Shown here: positions 16,734 to 25,559 of the stretch, one piece after another
How positions within the stretch are numbered: position 1 is the stretch's first letter
How the letters are laid out: each line of letters begins with the position of its first letter
NCBI RefSeq assembly: GCF_014203235.1
Contig: NZ_JACHIN010000003.1
Span: forward strand, 488,154-552,153
Length of the DNA stretch: 64,000 bases
Origin: Nonomuraea endophytica
Lineage (GTDB): Bacteria > Actinomycetota > Actinomycetes > Streptosporangiales > Streptosporangiaceae
Direction of reading: 5' to 3'
Translations under genes and position numbers: made by a program
The notes under the pieces: generated by a model
What the model saw: the letters and a program-made list of their open reading frames with translations, nothing else
What the model was told of the DNA's origin: nothing
The model's database searches: none

Positions 16734-18278
16734 TCAGCGGCCCGCCGGGCGCAGGTTGGCGAAGGTGTCGACGGTCCAGGTGTCGAAGCCGACGGTGAAC
16801 TTCTCGCTGAGGGCGGCGGCGTAGTCGGCGGAGTAGAGCGGGACGTACGGCACCTGCTCGGCGATCTCCTTCAGCAGCGCCGTGACCTGAGTCTTCTTCT
16901 CATCGCCGGTGGCCGAGGAGAGCGCGTCGAGGCGCCGGTCGGTCTCGGCGGTGCCGTAGCCGGAGAAGTTGAAGCCCTGCGGCTCGGCGGAGGCGCGGCT
17001 GACCAGGTCGGGCAGCACCTCGATCGGCTCGGGCGTGCCGTAGGCCAGGTTGACGAACTGGATGGACAGGCGGTCGTGCTCCATGACGCGCGAGACGTAC
17101 TGGTCGGTCGGGCTGGGCTCCAGGACGAGCCTGATGCCGATCTTGGCCAGGTCCGCGGCGACCGCCTGCATGACCGTGCCGGTGTCGCCGGTGGAGGCGT
17201 ACGGGGCCTTCAGCTCGAATCCGTGCGGATAGCCGGACTTGGCCAGCTCCGCCTTGGCGGCGGCAAGGTCGTGGGCGTGCTCGGGCAGGCCGGGCAGGTC
17301 GTCGCCGTACAGGGCGGTGATCTGCGGCTTCGGCAGCATGATCGTCGCGGGGGTGCCGTGTCCCGCCGTCATCAGCTGTGCCACCGCCTTGCGGTCGACC
17401 GCGTGGGCGATGGCCTTGCGCACGTGCGGGTCCTTCAGCGGGCCGGACTTCAGCGCCAGCGACAGGTACGCGATGGCGTTGCCCGGGTAGAAGATCGCCT
17501 TGACCCCGGGCAGGTTCGTCCATTTGCGGGCGTCGCGGACGTTGACCCCGTCGGTGGCGTCCACCTCGCCCGACCTGACGGCCAGCCGCAGCGTCTCCGG
17601 GTCGGGAATGGTCTTGAACTCGACCTTGCGCAGCGCGGGCGGCTTGCCCCAGTAGGACGGGTTGCGCTCCAGCACCACGCCCGAAGTGAGCGAGAACCTG
17701 CTCACCTTGAACGGGCCGGTGCCCACCGTGCCGACCTCGGGGCTGCCCAGGTCCTTGGGGTGCGCCTCGGCCAGCTTGCGCGGCGTCACCTGCCAGGCGG
17801 TCGCCGCCACCGCCAGGAACGCCGGACTCGGCCGCTTCAGCGTGACCCTGACCTGCCCCTCGCCCACGGCCTCGACCCGCTTGACCCCGGTGAAGTAGGA
17901 GGCGGCCTGCGAGGCGACCTTCGGATCGAGGTGGCGGCTCAGTGAGAAGGCCGCGTCGTCGGCGGTCACAGGAGTGCCGTCGGAGAAGCGGATCCCCTTG
18001 CGGAGGGTGAACAGGTAGCTCGCCGGGTCGGGCTGGGTCCAGTCGGCCAGCCTCGGCGCCGGCTTGCCCGTCGAGTCGAGCGCGACGATCGTGTCGAGGA
18101 CGGCGCTCTGGACGAGGGTCGAGGACTTGTTGAAGCCGTGCGCGATGTCCAGGCTGTTGGGCGCGGTGGCCAGGCCCCAGACCAGCGAGTCACGGGTCTG
18201 GGCCGGGCCCGCCCCGGAGGAGCAGGCGGTGGTGAGCGCGAGTACGACGGCGGCGGTCGCGGCCTTCGCGTATGTCAT
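16734..18278 (-). CDS. Oligopeptide-binding lipoprotein (SBP family 5)
   Basis: The 514-residue protein has a lipoprotein signal ending in TTACSSG and an extracellular family-5 solute-binding fold (RFSDGTPVTADDAAFSL, KPSPAFLAV, YLSLALKSGPLKDPHVRKAI region). The ATG at 18278 is preceded by GAGGTGG. It delivers peptides to the DppBC permease encoded next and is probably the first gene of the importer operon. Confidence 0.92.
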   Translation of the reverse strand: MTYAKAATAAVVLALTTACSSGAGPAQTRDSLVWGLATAPNSLDIAHGFNKSSTLVQSAVLDTIVALDSTGKPAPRLADWTQPDPASYLFTLRKGIRFSDGTPVTADDAAFSLSRHLDPKVASQAASYFTGVKRVEAVGEGQVRVTLKRPSPAFLAVAATAWQVTPRKLAEAHPKDLGSPEVGTVGTGPFKVSRFSLTSGVVLERNPSYWGKPPALRKVEFKTIPDPETLRLAVRSGEVDATDGVNVRDARKWTNLPGVKAIFYPGNAIAYLSLALKSGPLKDPHVRKAIAHAVDRKAVAQLMTAGHGTPATIMLPKPQITALYGDDLPGLPEHAHDLAAAKAELAKSGYPHGFELKAPYASTGDTGTVMQAVAADLAKIGIRLVLEPSPTDQYVSRVMEHDRLSIQFVNLAYGTPEPIEVLPDLVSRASAEPQGFNFSGYGTAETDRRLDALSSATGDEKKTQVTALLKEIAEQVPYVPLYSADYAAALSEKFTVGFDTWTVDTFANLRPAGR

Positions 18279-18400
18279 GGGACCACCTCGGAAGGGAACG
18301 GGCGGGGACAGTCGGACGCTAGAAGCCGGACAGCCGCCGTTCACTGACCCGGCAGCCAAAACCCACGGTCCCCGCCTCGTCCTGCAGGCCAATCGGCGCG

Positions 18401-19885
18401 TCAGTCGCGTACGGGCAGGAAGCGCATGCGGCGCAGCCCGCCGCCGCTGAGCAGCAGCTCGCCTTCGTGCAGCCGCAGCGTGAACGGCCCCGCCTCCCAC
18501 ACCCCGCCGGGCGCGGGCGTCAGCGGCTCGGCCAGGGTGCGGCCGACGCGCACCGCCCCGTCGCGCAGGCTCGCCTCCACACCGAGCTCGGCGCTGCGGA
18601 ACACCCCGTCGGGCGGCGGCGCCTGGCCGGGGGCCCCGGCCGGGTAGAACACGACGGGACCACGCGCGGGATGGTCGCTGCCGGACAGCAGCCGCCCGCC
18701 GTCCACCTCCAGCCAGGAGCCCTCGGCGTCGCCGGTGCCGTGCCAGCGGCCGTCCCGGCGCGCGGTGAACGTCCCGCCACCCTTGACCTCCAAGCCGGAC
18801 TCCGTGCCCGTCAGCGTGAGCGTCGCCTCCGTGACCGGATCGTGCCAGTACGGCTCGGCCGGCGGCGCCAGCGTCCCCGGCCCCGGTACGGCCGGCGGCT
18901 CCCGATCCAGCAGCAGCCCGAGCAGCCTGCCGGTCAGCCGCACCGGGTTGATCGCCGTCTGGTTCGACAGGATGGCGATGCCCACCCCCTCCTCCGGCAG
19001 GAACCACAGGTTCGACAGGTAGCCGTGCATGCCGCCCGCGTGCCCGAACCCGCCGTCGGCGCCGTGGTAGATCCCCAGCGCGTACGGCAGTGCCGTCCCG
19101 TCGGCCAGCACCCCGCGCTCCAGCAGCCGCGCACGCAGGTCAGCCCCGAGCACCCGCCCGTCGGCCAGGAAACCGAACCACGGCGCCAGGCCGGACACGC
19201 TGGTCACGAGGCCGCCGTCGCCGACCGCGCTCTCCTCGGTGTCGGCCCGGCGCGGCTCGCCCCGAGCGGTGGCGTAGCCGTAGGCCAGCCGGTCCAGCGG
19301 CAGGGACGCGTCGTCGCGGAACAGCGCGTCGTCCATCCCGAGCGGCGTGAAGATCCGCTCGCGGGCGAACGCGGCCAGCGACGTCCCCGACACCCTGCCG
19401 ACCACGATGGCGGCCAGCACGTAGCCGGTGTTGGAGTAGGAGAAGTCCGTGCCCGGCGGGAACGTCGTGCGCCTGACGTCCTTGACCATGTCCAGCAGCC
19501 GCTGCTCGGTCATCTCCGCGAGGGGGATGCCGGTCAGGGGCTGCAGGGCGTACCACTCGGGCAGGCCGCCCGTGTGGTGCAGGCACTGGCGCAGCGTAAC
19601 CGGCGTGTCCAGGCTCAGCTCGGGGATGTGCGTGCGGACGTCGTCGTCCAGCGCCAGCTTGCCGTCGCGCTCCAGCAGCAGCACGCACGCGGCGGTGAAC
19701 TGCTTGCTCGCGCTGGCGATGTCGAAGCGGGTGCGCTCGTCGACCGGTACGCCGAACTCCACGCAGGCCGCGCCGCCCACGGCGGTCATGATCGCCGCGC
19801 CGTCCTTGTACACGGCCACGGCGATGCCCGGGGAGCCAGCTCCGACCAGGGAGGACACCTCGGTTTTGACTCGTTCGAGATCCAT
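18401..19885 (-). CDS. Beta-lactamase-fold serine hydrolase with C-terminal beta domain (D-aminopeptidase-like)
   Basis: The 494-residue protein lacks a signal peptide, so it is probably cytoplasmic. SxxK is seen in ASASKQFTA, YxN in FSYSNTGY and the third motif in HAGGMHGY. After about residue 340 there is an extra beta-rich domain (GTGDAEGSWLEVDGG...) as in D-aminopeptidases of the S12 family. It lies upstream of the peptide importer and could release D-residues from imported peptides; substrate is inferred from context only. Confidence 0.82.
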   Translation of the reverse strand: MDLERVKTEVSSLVGAGSPGIAVAVYKDGAAIMTAVGGAACVEFGVPVDERTRFDIASASKQFTAACVLLLERDGKLALDDDVRTHIPELSLDTPVTLRQCLHHTGGLPEWYALQPLTGIPLAEMTEQRLLDMVKDVRRTTFPPGTDFSYSNTGYVLAAIVVGRVSGTSLAAFARERIFTPLGMDDALFRDDASLPLDRLAYGYATARGEPRRADTEESAVGDGGLVTSVSGLAPWFGFLADGRVLGADLRARLLERGVLADGTALPYALGIYHGADGGFGHAGGMHGYLSNLWFLPEEGVGIAILSNQTAINPVRLTGRLLGLLLDREPPAVPGPGTLAPPAEPYWHDPVTEATLTLTGTESGLEVKGGGTFTARRDGRWHGTGDAEGSWLEVDGGRLLSGSDHPARGPVVFYPAGAPGQAPPPDGVFRSAELGVEASLRDGAVRVGRTLAEPLTPAPGGVWEAGPFTLRLHEGELLLSGGGLRRMRFLPVRD

Positions 19886-19916
19886 GCGGCCAGTATCGCC
19901 AGGTGGTCGCCGCACT

Positions 19917-19971
19917 CCTTTGGCGTGCGCGACGACGGATGACCCGCGCCCTTTGTGCCACACGCCCAAGG
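19917..19971. promoter_or_regulatory. Spaced inverted repeat upstream of S12 hydrolase
   Basis: CCTTTGGCGTG (19917-19927) and CACGCCCAAGG (19961-19971) are inverted copies with one mismatch. They lie 32-86 bases upstream of the hydrolase start. The TTGGCGTGCGCG string is shared with 10171-10182. Candidate binding site for the local PucR regulator. Confidence 0.35.
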
Positions 19972-20018
19972 TCCGGTCCTTGCGCCGTGGGCACGAACGC
20001 CGTGCGCGCGGCGGAGGG

Positions 20019-20981
20019 TCAGGTGGTGGTGCGGGATTGGGTGTGGCGGTAGTGGGAGGGCGGGACGCCGTAGCGGCCGGTGAACGCCTGCCGCAACGTC
20101 TCCGCGCTGCCGAAGCCGCAGCGGGCGGCCACGGTCTCCAGGGGGAGCGAGGTGGCCGAGAGCAAGTGGGCGGCGGCCTCCACCCGGGCCTGGCGGACGA
20201 ACTTGCCCGGCGTCTGTCCCAGGTGGCGCAGGAACAACCGGGTCAGGTGGCGCTCGCTCACCCCCGCGCCGGCGGCCAGCGTCGCGACCGCGAGGTCGGC
20301 GTCGAGGTGGGCGGTGACGTGGTCGACCACCCGCTGGACCAGGCTGTCGGCCGGGGGCGGCGGGGCGGTGAACATGCTCATCTGCGCCTGGTTGCCCGGC
20401 CGCTGTAAGTAGGTGACGAGCTGGCGGGCCACGGTGCGGGCCAGTTCGGCGCCGTGGTCCTCCTCGATGAGGGCGAGCGTGAGGTCCAGGGCGCTGGTGA
20501 CGCCGGCGGAGGTGTAGACGTGGCCGTCGCGCACGAAGATGGGATCGGGGTCGAGCAGCACCTGCGGGTGCTGTTTGGCGAGCATGTCGGCCCAGTTCCA
20601 GTGGGTGGTGGCGCGCCGGCCGTCCAGGAGGCCGGCGGCGGCCAGGATCCAGGCGCCGGTGCAGACGGAGGCCACGCGGCGGCTCTCGCGGGCCAGGCGG
20701 CGCACGTGCGCGACGAGCATCCGGTCGGCCGCGGCGTCCTGGCAGCCGACGCCGCCGGAGATCAGCAGCGTGTCGATCGGGCCTTTGACGTGTTCGAGCC
20801 GCTCGCCGGGCTGGAGTGTGACGGTGGGGCCGCAGTCGATGGACCGGGCGCCGGGCGTGGCCAGGCGGACCTTGTACAGGGGATCGGCGCCGCGCAGGTT
20901 CGCGCTCTCCAGGCAGCCGACCACGCAGGCGATGTCGAGCAGCTCTGCGGCGTCGTAGCCGACGACCACGAAATGCCTCAT
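20019..20981 (-). CDS. GlxA-type transcriptional regulator (DJ-1/PfpI + AraC HTH)
   Basis: The 320-residue regulator has an N-terminal DJ-1/PfpI amidotransferase-like domain with the nucleophile-elbow segment VASVCTGAWILAAAG, which binds ligands and is usually not catalytic. Two AraC helix-turn-helix motifs follow from about residue 215 (LAAGAGVSERHLTRLF and VAARCGFGSAETLRQAF). It is divergent from the DUF4260/TetR pair, so the palindromes at 21006-21047 could affect it too. Confidence 0.9.
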   Translation of the reverse strand: MRHFVVVGYDAAELLDIACVVGCLESANLRGADPLYKVRLATPGARSIDCGPTVTLQPGERLEHVKGPIDTLLISGGVGCQDAAADRMLVAHVRRLARESRRVASVCTGAWILAAAGLLDGRRATTHWNWADMLAKQHPQVLLDPDPIFVRDGHVYTSAGVTSALDLTLALIEEDHGAELARTVARQLVTYLQRPGNQAQMSMFTAPPPPADSLVQRVVDHVTAHLDADLAVATLAAGAGVSERHLTRLFLRHLGQTPGKFVRQARVEAAAHLLSATSLPLETVAARCGFGSAETLRQAFTGRYGVPPSHYRHTQSRTTT

Positions 20982-21005
20982 GCGCCGACCTTAAGCCCCT
21001 TGACT

Positions 21006-21047
21006 GGCTAACAGTGTTAGCCCTACTGTAAAGCTAACAGCGTTAGC
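21006..21047. promoter_or_regulatory. Two tandem palindromic operators
   Basis: Site 1 (21006-21022) is GGCTAACAGTGTTAGCC, a perfect 8+1+8 palindrome. Site 2 (21033-21047) is GCTAACAGCGTTAGC, a perfect 6+3+6 palindrome. Centres are 26 bases apart and the second ends 18 bases before the DUF4260 start. They are typical TetR dimer sites and most likely serve the TetR gene of this operon. Confidence 0.75.
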
Positions 21048-21065
21048 CCTCTATGGAGGTCCCCG

Positions 21066-21455
21066 ATGGCCGTAGCCGCTCCCGCCCGCAACGTGGCCGC
21101 CCGTGTCGCGTGGGCGGCACTCGCCCTGTTCCTGCTGGCCTTCACCGTCCTGGAGGTCGTCAACCACGGCGTCCCGGCGCTGGTGACGGCGATCGCGGTC
21201 GTGATCGTGCCGGACCTGACGATGTTCATCGGGGCGCGTGAAGGGGGCAACGGACGCCTGTCGCCCAAGGCGGTGCCGTACTACAACTTCATGCACCGCC
21301 CCTGGATCCCGCTGGTGATCCTCGTCGGCTACTCCTTTGGTCCGATCGACTTCGTGCCGTTGTTCGTGGCGGGACTCGCGTGGCTGCTGCACGTCGCCGC
21401 CGACCGGGCCTTCGGGTACGGCCTGCGCAACCCCGACGGGTCCAGGGATGTCTGA
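21066..21455 (+). CDS. DUF4260-family membrane protein
   Basis: The 129-residue protein starts at an ATG preceded by GGAGG. It has about three hydrophobic helices and the conserved DLTMFIGA and PYYNFMHRPWIP segments of DUF4260. Its biochemical role is unknown. The last eight bases overlap the TetR gene, and tandem palindromes lie directly in front, so it is probably repressed by that TetR protein. Confidence 0.82.
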   Translation: MAVAAPARNVAARVAWAALALFLLAFTVLEVVNHGVPALVTAIAVVIVPDLTMFIGAREGGNGRLSPKAVPYYNFMHRPWIPLVILVGYSFGPIDFVPLFVAGLAWLLHVAADRAFGYGLRNPDGSRDV

Positions 21456-21948
21456 GCGCGCCGCCCAGATCGTCACCGCCGCCCGCGAGCTGATCGAGGA
21501 CGGCGGCGCCGACGCCCTGACCATGCGGGCGCTCGCCAACCGGCTGGGCATCCGGGCGCCCTCGCTGTACAAGCACTTCCCCGACAAGGCGGCGGTCGAG
21601 GCCCAGGTGATCGGCGTGGCCATGACCGAACTGGCCGAGGCGCTCGAAGCGGCGGGACCCGGCCTGCCCGCCCTCGGCGTCGCCTACCGGCGCTACGCGC
21701 TCGCGCACCCCCACCTCTACCGGCTGATGAGCAGCGGGCCGCTGCCGCGCGACCTGCTGCCGCCCGGCGTGGAGGAGCGCGCGGCCATGCCGCTGGTACG
21801 CGCCGTCGCCTTCGACGAGGCCGCATCCCGGGCCGCCTGGGCCTTCGCGCACGGCATGGTGATACTCGAACTCGACGGCCGCTTCCCGCCCGGCGCCGAC
21901 CTCGGCAGCGCGTGGGAGGCGGGGATGGCCGCCTTCTCCGTGCCCTAA
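21448..21948 (+). CDS. TetR/AcrR-family repressor
   Basis: The 166-residue protein has an N-terminal helix-turn-helix (ALTMRALANRLGIRAPSLYKHFPDKAAV) followed by a short TetR_C-like ligand domain (about 110 residues). It overlaps the DUF4260 gene and most likely autoregulates through the two palindromes at 21006-21047. The stop overlaps the end of the convergent symporter gene by four bases. Confidence 0.88.
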   Translation: MSERAAQIVTAARELIEDGGADALTMRALANRLGIRAPSLYKHFPDKAAVEAQVIGVAMTELAEALEAAGPGLPALGVAYRRYALAHPHLYRLMSSGPLPRDLLPPGVEERAAMPLVRAVAFDEAASRAAWAFAHGMVILELDGRFPPGADLGSAWEAGMAAFSVP

Positions 21949-23432
21949 CGCTCCGCCGGGGCCTCTTCCACGCGCAGGTCCAGGCCGCGGATTCCGGCCG
22001 GGGCGCGGAGGAGGGCCACCAGGACGTAGGTGAGCAGGGAGGCGGCCACCGCGATGAACGTGGGCCAGCCGTCGAACGCCGCCCCGACCAGCGTGTTCGG
22101 CACGTAGAGCAGCGTGTTCTCGGCGCCGTACATGGTGGGGGTCAGGGCGAACAGCGTCAGCCGTACCACCAGGCCGACCGTCAGCGCGGCCAGGGCGGCG
22201 CCCGAGGAGCCGCGCCGCCAGAACATGCCCAGCACGAACGGCACCGCCAGGCACGCCAGCATCAGGTCGAACGCCAGCGTGAGCAGGACGCCGGTCTGCG
22301 GCACCCGCAGGGCCAGCAGCATCGAGCCGCCGACCACCGGGAGCATCGCCCAGCGGGTCGCGCGCAGCAGCGGATCGGCGCGGTCAGGGCGGTGCACGCG
22401 GCGCACGGTGCCGACGTTGCGCACCGCCACGGCGGCGGTGCCGAGGATCGCGCCGTCGGCCGTGGACAGCGACGCGCTCACGATGCCCGCCAGCACCAGC
22501 ACGCTCAGCCCGACCGGCGCGGCCTCGTCGAGCAGCGTCAGCAGACCGTGCCCGGTGGAGACCGCGACCAGCGCGAACGGCACGCCGACCACCGCCGTGC
22601 CCGCCGCGGCCAGGAAGCAGGCCCGGCGCGCGACGTCGGGGGAGCGGGCGGCGAAGACGCGCTGCATGAAGTCGATCGCCACGATGTCGCCGATGCCGAG
22701 CGCGGCCAGCGTGGCCCAGTTGACCACCGCGCCCTGCGCCGGATCGGACAGCTGCCCCAGGTCGAGCGGGCCCATGCCGGGGTCGCTCTTCAGCCCGAAG
22801 GTCACCGCGACCCAGATCAGCAGGGCCATCGAGGCGGCCGTGGTGACCAGCATCTGCACGATCGAGCTGTAGGCGTCGCTGAGGATGCCGCCGGCCAGTG
22901 TGTAGATCAGCACGGCGGCCACGATGATGAGCACGCCCACCCCGTACGGCGTGCCGAGGAACTTCTGGAACAGGAAACCCCCCGCCACCAGGTTCCCCGC
23001 GACCAGGATCGCGAACGCGGTGATCATCAGCACGGAGGCGGCGACCTCGGTGGCGCGGCCGTACCGGAGCCGGAAGAAGTCGGGCAGGGTCGTCAGGCCC
23101 ATGCGGTTCATCGGCCGCGCGAAGAACAGGCCGGTGAGCAGCAGGCACAGCGCCAGCCCCAGCGGGAGCGTGGCGCCCGCCCAGAAGCCGAGCTTCGCGG
23201 CCTGGTCGGTGGCGCCGAGGGTGGCGTTGGTGTCGACGGCCTGGCCCATCAGCGTCGCCGCCACGATGGGTAAGGCGAGAGTGCGGCCGGCGACCAGGAA
23301 GTTCCTGCTGTCACCGGCGACCCGGCGGGCGACCAGCAGGCCGACGACGATCATGGAGAAGATGGCGAGCGCGACACCCAGAATGATCATTGCTGGACAG
23401 CCGATCGTCGCGAGCGAAGACTCAGAAGACAT
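21945..23432 (-). CDS. Sodium:solute symporter (SSS family)
   Basis: The protein is up to 495 residues, about 13 membrane helices. The conserved SSS segment includes FLVAGRTL, LPDFFRLRYGR and AGGILSDAYSSIVQ. An internal ATG at 23390 (MIILGVALAIFS) begins right at the first membrane helix and is an alternative start. With the long start, its ATG at 23430-23432 overlaps the ATG of the divergent agmatinase-family gene. Co-localisation suggests it imports a guanidino or related nitrogen compound. Confidence 0.85.
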   Translation of the reverse strand: MSSESSLATIGCPAMIILGVALAIFSMIVVGLLVARRVAGDSRNFLVAGRTLALPIVAATLMGQAVDTNATLGATDQAAKLGFWAGATLPLGLALCLLLTGLFFARPMNRMGLTTLPDFFRLRYGRATEVAASVLMITAFAILVAGNLVAGGFLFQKFLGTPYGVGVLIIVAAVLIYTLAGGILSDAYSSIVQMLVTTAASMALLIWVAVTFGLKSDPGMGPLDLGQLSDPAQGAVVNWATLAALGIGDIVAIDFMQRVFAARSPDVARRACFLAAAGTAVVGVPFALVAVSTGHGLLTLLDEAAPVGLSVLVLAGIVSASLSTADGAILGTAAVAVRNVGTVRRVHRPDRADPLLRATRWAMLPVVGGSMLLALRVPQTGVLLTLAFDLMLACLAVPFVLGMFWRRGSSGAALAALTVGLVVRLTLFALTPTMYGAENTLLYVPNTLVGAAFDGWPTFIAVAASLLTYVLVALLRAPAGIRGLDLRVEEAPAER

Positions 23433-24567
23433 GACAACCGTAAGTCAAGAAGGCGCCTGGGCCCAGCGGGCCGAGGCGGAACTTCCGACCATGCGGCGCG
23501 ACGAGGAGATCGAGCGGGCGCTCGCCCACGGTCTCGAGGGCGCGCCGACGATCAACGACAGGACGATTCCCACGTTCGCCAGGGGAGAGCTGCCGCACTT
23601 CGCCGGCGAACGCGGAACCTTCCTGAAATGTCCCTACCTGGAGGACGTGCACGACGTCGGGGACGCCGAGGTGGCGATCTTCGGCGTGCCGCTCGACTCC
23701 GGGGCCACCTACCGCCCGGGAACCCGGTTCGGCCCGCAGGGCATCCGGCGCAGCACCAACCTGTTCGGCACCTACAGCTACGAACTCGGCGTCGACCTGC
23801 GCGAACAGCTCAACCTGGTGGACATCGGGGACGTCTTCACCATCCCCGGCAACCTGGAGAAGTCGTTCGACCAGATCAGCCAGGCGATGAGCCACGTCGT
23901 ACGGCAGGGCGTGATGCCCGTGGTGCTCGGCGGCGACCACTCGATCGGGTTCCCGACCATCCGCGGCCTGGCCCCGCACCACGAGGGCAACATCGGCATC
24001 ATCCACTTCGACCGGCACGTCGACACGCAGGAGACCGACCTCGACGAGCGCATGCACACCACGCCGTGGTTCCACGCCACCAACATCAAGAACGCCCCCG
24101 CCACCAACCTCGTCCAGGTCGGCATCGGCGGCTGGCAGGCGCCCCGCCCCGGCGTCCAGGTGGGCCGCGAGCGCGGCACCACCGTGATCACCGTCGGCGA
24201 CGTGGAGCGCGTCGGGGTGGAGCGCGTGGCCGAGACCGCCCTGGAGATCGCCTGGCAGAACGCCGAGGCCGTCTACCTGTCGTTCGACATCGACGTCATC
24301 GACGCGGGGTTCGTCCCCGGCACCGGCTGGCCGGAGCCCGGCGGCCTGCTGCCCCGCGAGGCGCTCAACCTGGTCCGGCTGGTCTCCGAACCCGGGCTGG
24401 CCGGGATCGAGGTCGTCGAGTGCTCGCCGCCCTACGACTGGGCCGAGCAGACCGCCCTGCTCAGCTCCCGGGTCATCCTCGACAGCCTCGCCGTACAGGT
24501 CAGGTCGGGCAAGCTCGGCCGCAAGCCGGCCACCGGGGCGCGGCCCGCCTGGGGTCCGGCCGCCTGA
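23431..24567 (+). CDS. Agmatinase/arginase-family ureohydrolase
   Basis: The 378-residue ureohydrolase has Mn-binding blocks GGDHSIGFPTIRG, HFDRHVDTQETD and SFDIDVIDAGFVPGTGWPEPGG. The first acidic block reads DRHVD where agmatinases usually have DAHxD; the His and Asp ligands are kept. The family hydrolyses guanidino compounds (agmatine, guanidinobutyrate, guanidinopropionate) to urea and an amine. The long N-terminal extension of about 75 residues and the divergent symporter are consistent with a dedicated guanidino-compound catabolic pair. Confidence 0.86.
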   Translation: MTTVSQEGAWAQRAEAELPTMRRDEEIERALAHGLEGAPTINDRTIPTFARGELPHFAGERGTFLKCPYLEDVHDVGDAEVAIFGVPLDSGATYRPGTRFGPQGIRRSTNLFGTYSYELGVDLREQLNLVDIGDVFTIPGNLEKSFDQISQAMSHVVRQGVMPVVLGGDHSIGFPTIRGLAPHHEGNIGIIHFDRHVDTQETDLDERMHTTPWFHATNIKNAPATNLVQVGIGGWQAPRPGVQVGRERGTTVITVGDVERVGVERVAETALEIAWQNAEAVYLSFDIDVIDAGFVPGTGWPEPGGLLPREALNLVRLVSEPGLAGIEVVECSPPYDWAEQTALLSSRVILDSLAVQVRSGKLGRKPATGARPAWGPAA

Positions 24568-24571
24568 TCGT

Positions 24572-25492
24572 TCAGGCCTGCCTTCCGGACATGATCAGGT
24601 CGGCGTTGATGGCGACGGCGGCGCGCAGTCCCGCCGCCGCGGCGCCGACCACGGTCTCCATCAGGCCCGACACGTTGCCCGCCACCCACACGCCCGGCAC
24701 GTCCGTGGCGCCCGTGGGACCGGCGGGGATCTGGCTGCCGATCACGTAGTCGTCCATCTCCTGGATCACGGGTTCGAGGCCCAGGTCCTTGAGGAACTCG
24801 GCGCGGGCGTGCATGACCGGGCTCACGACGAGGACGTCGCGGGCGATGGTCCTGCCGTCGGCCAGCCGTACGCCGGACAGGTGGTCGTCGCGCGTCTCCA
24901 CGGCGGTGACGACGCCGTCGACCACCTCGACGTCGAGACCGGACAGGTCCAGATCGGGCACGGTGTGCGAGAAGAGGATCACGTCCTTGCTCAGCTGACG
25001 CCACAACGACGCCTGGTGTACGGCCAGCGGCCCGGTGGCCAGCACCCCGATCGCCCGGTCGCGCATCTCCCACCCGTGGCAGTACGGGCAGTGCAGCACG
25101 TCGCGGCCCCAGCGTTCGGCCAGTCCCGGGAGGTCGGGCAGTTCGTCCCTCAGCCCGGTCGCCACCAGGATCCTGGAGCCCTCGGCCACGCCGCCGTCCC
25201 GCAGCGTGACCGCGAAGGCGTCGCCGGGCAGCCGGGTCACCGACGACACGAAGCCCTCGCGGATCTCGCCGCCGTAGCCGGTGAACTCCTCGCGGCCCCT
25301 GGCCAGCAACTGGGCCGGCGGCAGCCCGTCGTGCCCCAGGTAGTTGTGGACCCCGTCGGAGGGGGCGTTGCGCGGCTCGCCCGAGTCGATCACCAGGACC
25401 GACCGGCGGGAACGCGCCAGCGCCGTCGCCCCGCTCAGACCCGCGGCCGCGCCGCCTATCACGATCACGTCGTAACGTCGCATCTCTGTCAT
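24572..25492 (-). CDS. Thioredoxin-reductase-like FAD/NAD(P)-dependent oxidoreductase
   Basis: The 306-residue protein has the FAD-binding dinucleotide motif (VIVIGGAAAGLSGA) and a CPYCHGWE redox-type CxxC. The second FAD segment is TDVPGVWVAGNVSG. It matches low-Mr thioredoxin-reductase-like proteins, some of which act as disulfide oxidases in natural-product pathways or as ferredoxin/flavodoxin-type reductases. No thioredoxin gene is adjacent. An alternative ATG lies three codons downstream (25483). Divergent from the XRE regulator. Confidence 0.85.
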   Translation of the reverse strand: MTEMRRYDVIVIGGAAAGLSGATALARSRRSVLVIDSGEPRNAPSDGVHNYLGHDGLPPAQLLARGREEFTGYGGEIREGFVSSVTRLPGDAFAVTLRDGGVAEGSRILVATGLRDELPDLPGLAERWGRDVLHCPYCHGWEMRDRAIGVLATGPLAVHQASLWRQLSKDVILFSHTVPDLDLSGLDVEVVDGVVTAVETRDDHLSGVRLADGRTIARDVLVVSPVMHARAEFLKDLGLEPVIQEMDDYVIGSQIPAGPTGATDVPGVWVAGNVSGLMETVVGAAAAGLRAAVAINADLIMSGRQA

Positions 25493-25522
25493 GCCGCTGA
25501 GAGTGCGCCATGAGAGGGTGAA

Positions 25523-25551
25523 TTGACAAACACCGTTGCTGTTTTGGCAAA
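25523..25551. promoter_or_regulatory. Direct repeats in divergent promoter, XRE operator candidate
   Basis: TTGACAAA (25523-25530) and TTGGCAAA (25544-25551) are 21 bases apart, two turns of the helix. They lie in the 67-base gap between the divergent reductase gene and the XRE gene, nine bases before the GTG start. A repressor bound here would control both genes. TTGACA could also be a -35 element. Confidence 0.4.
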
Positions 25552-25559
25552 CTGGGGTC

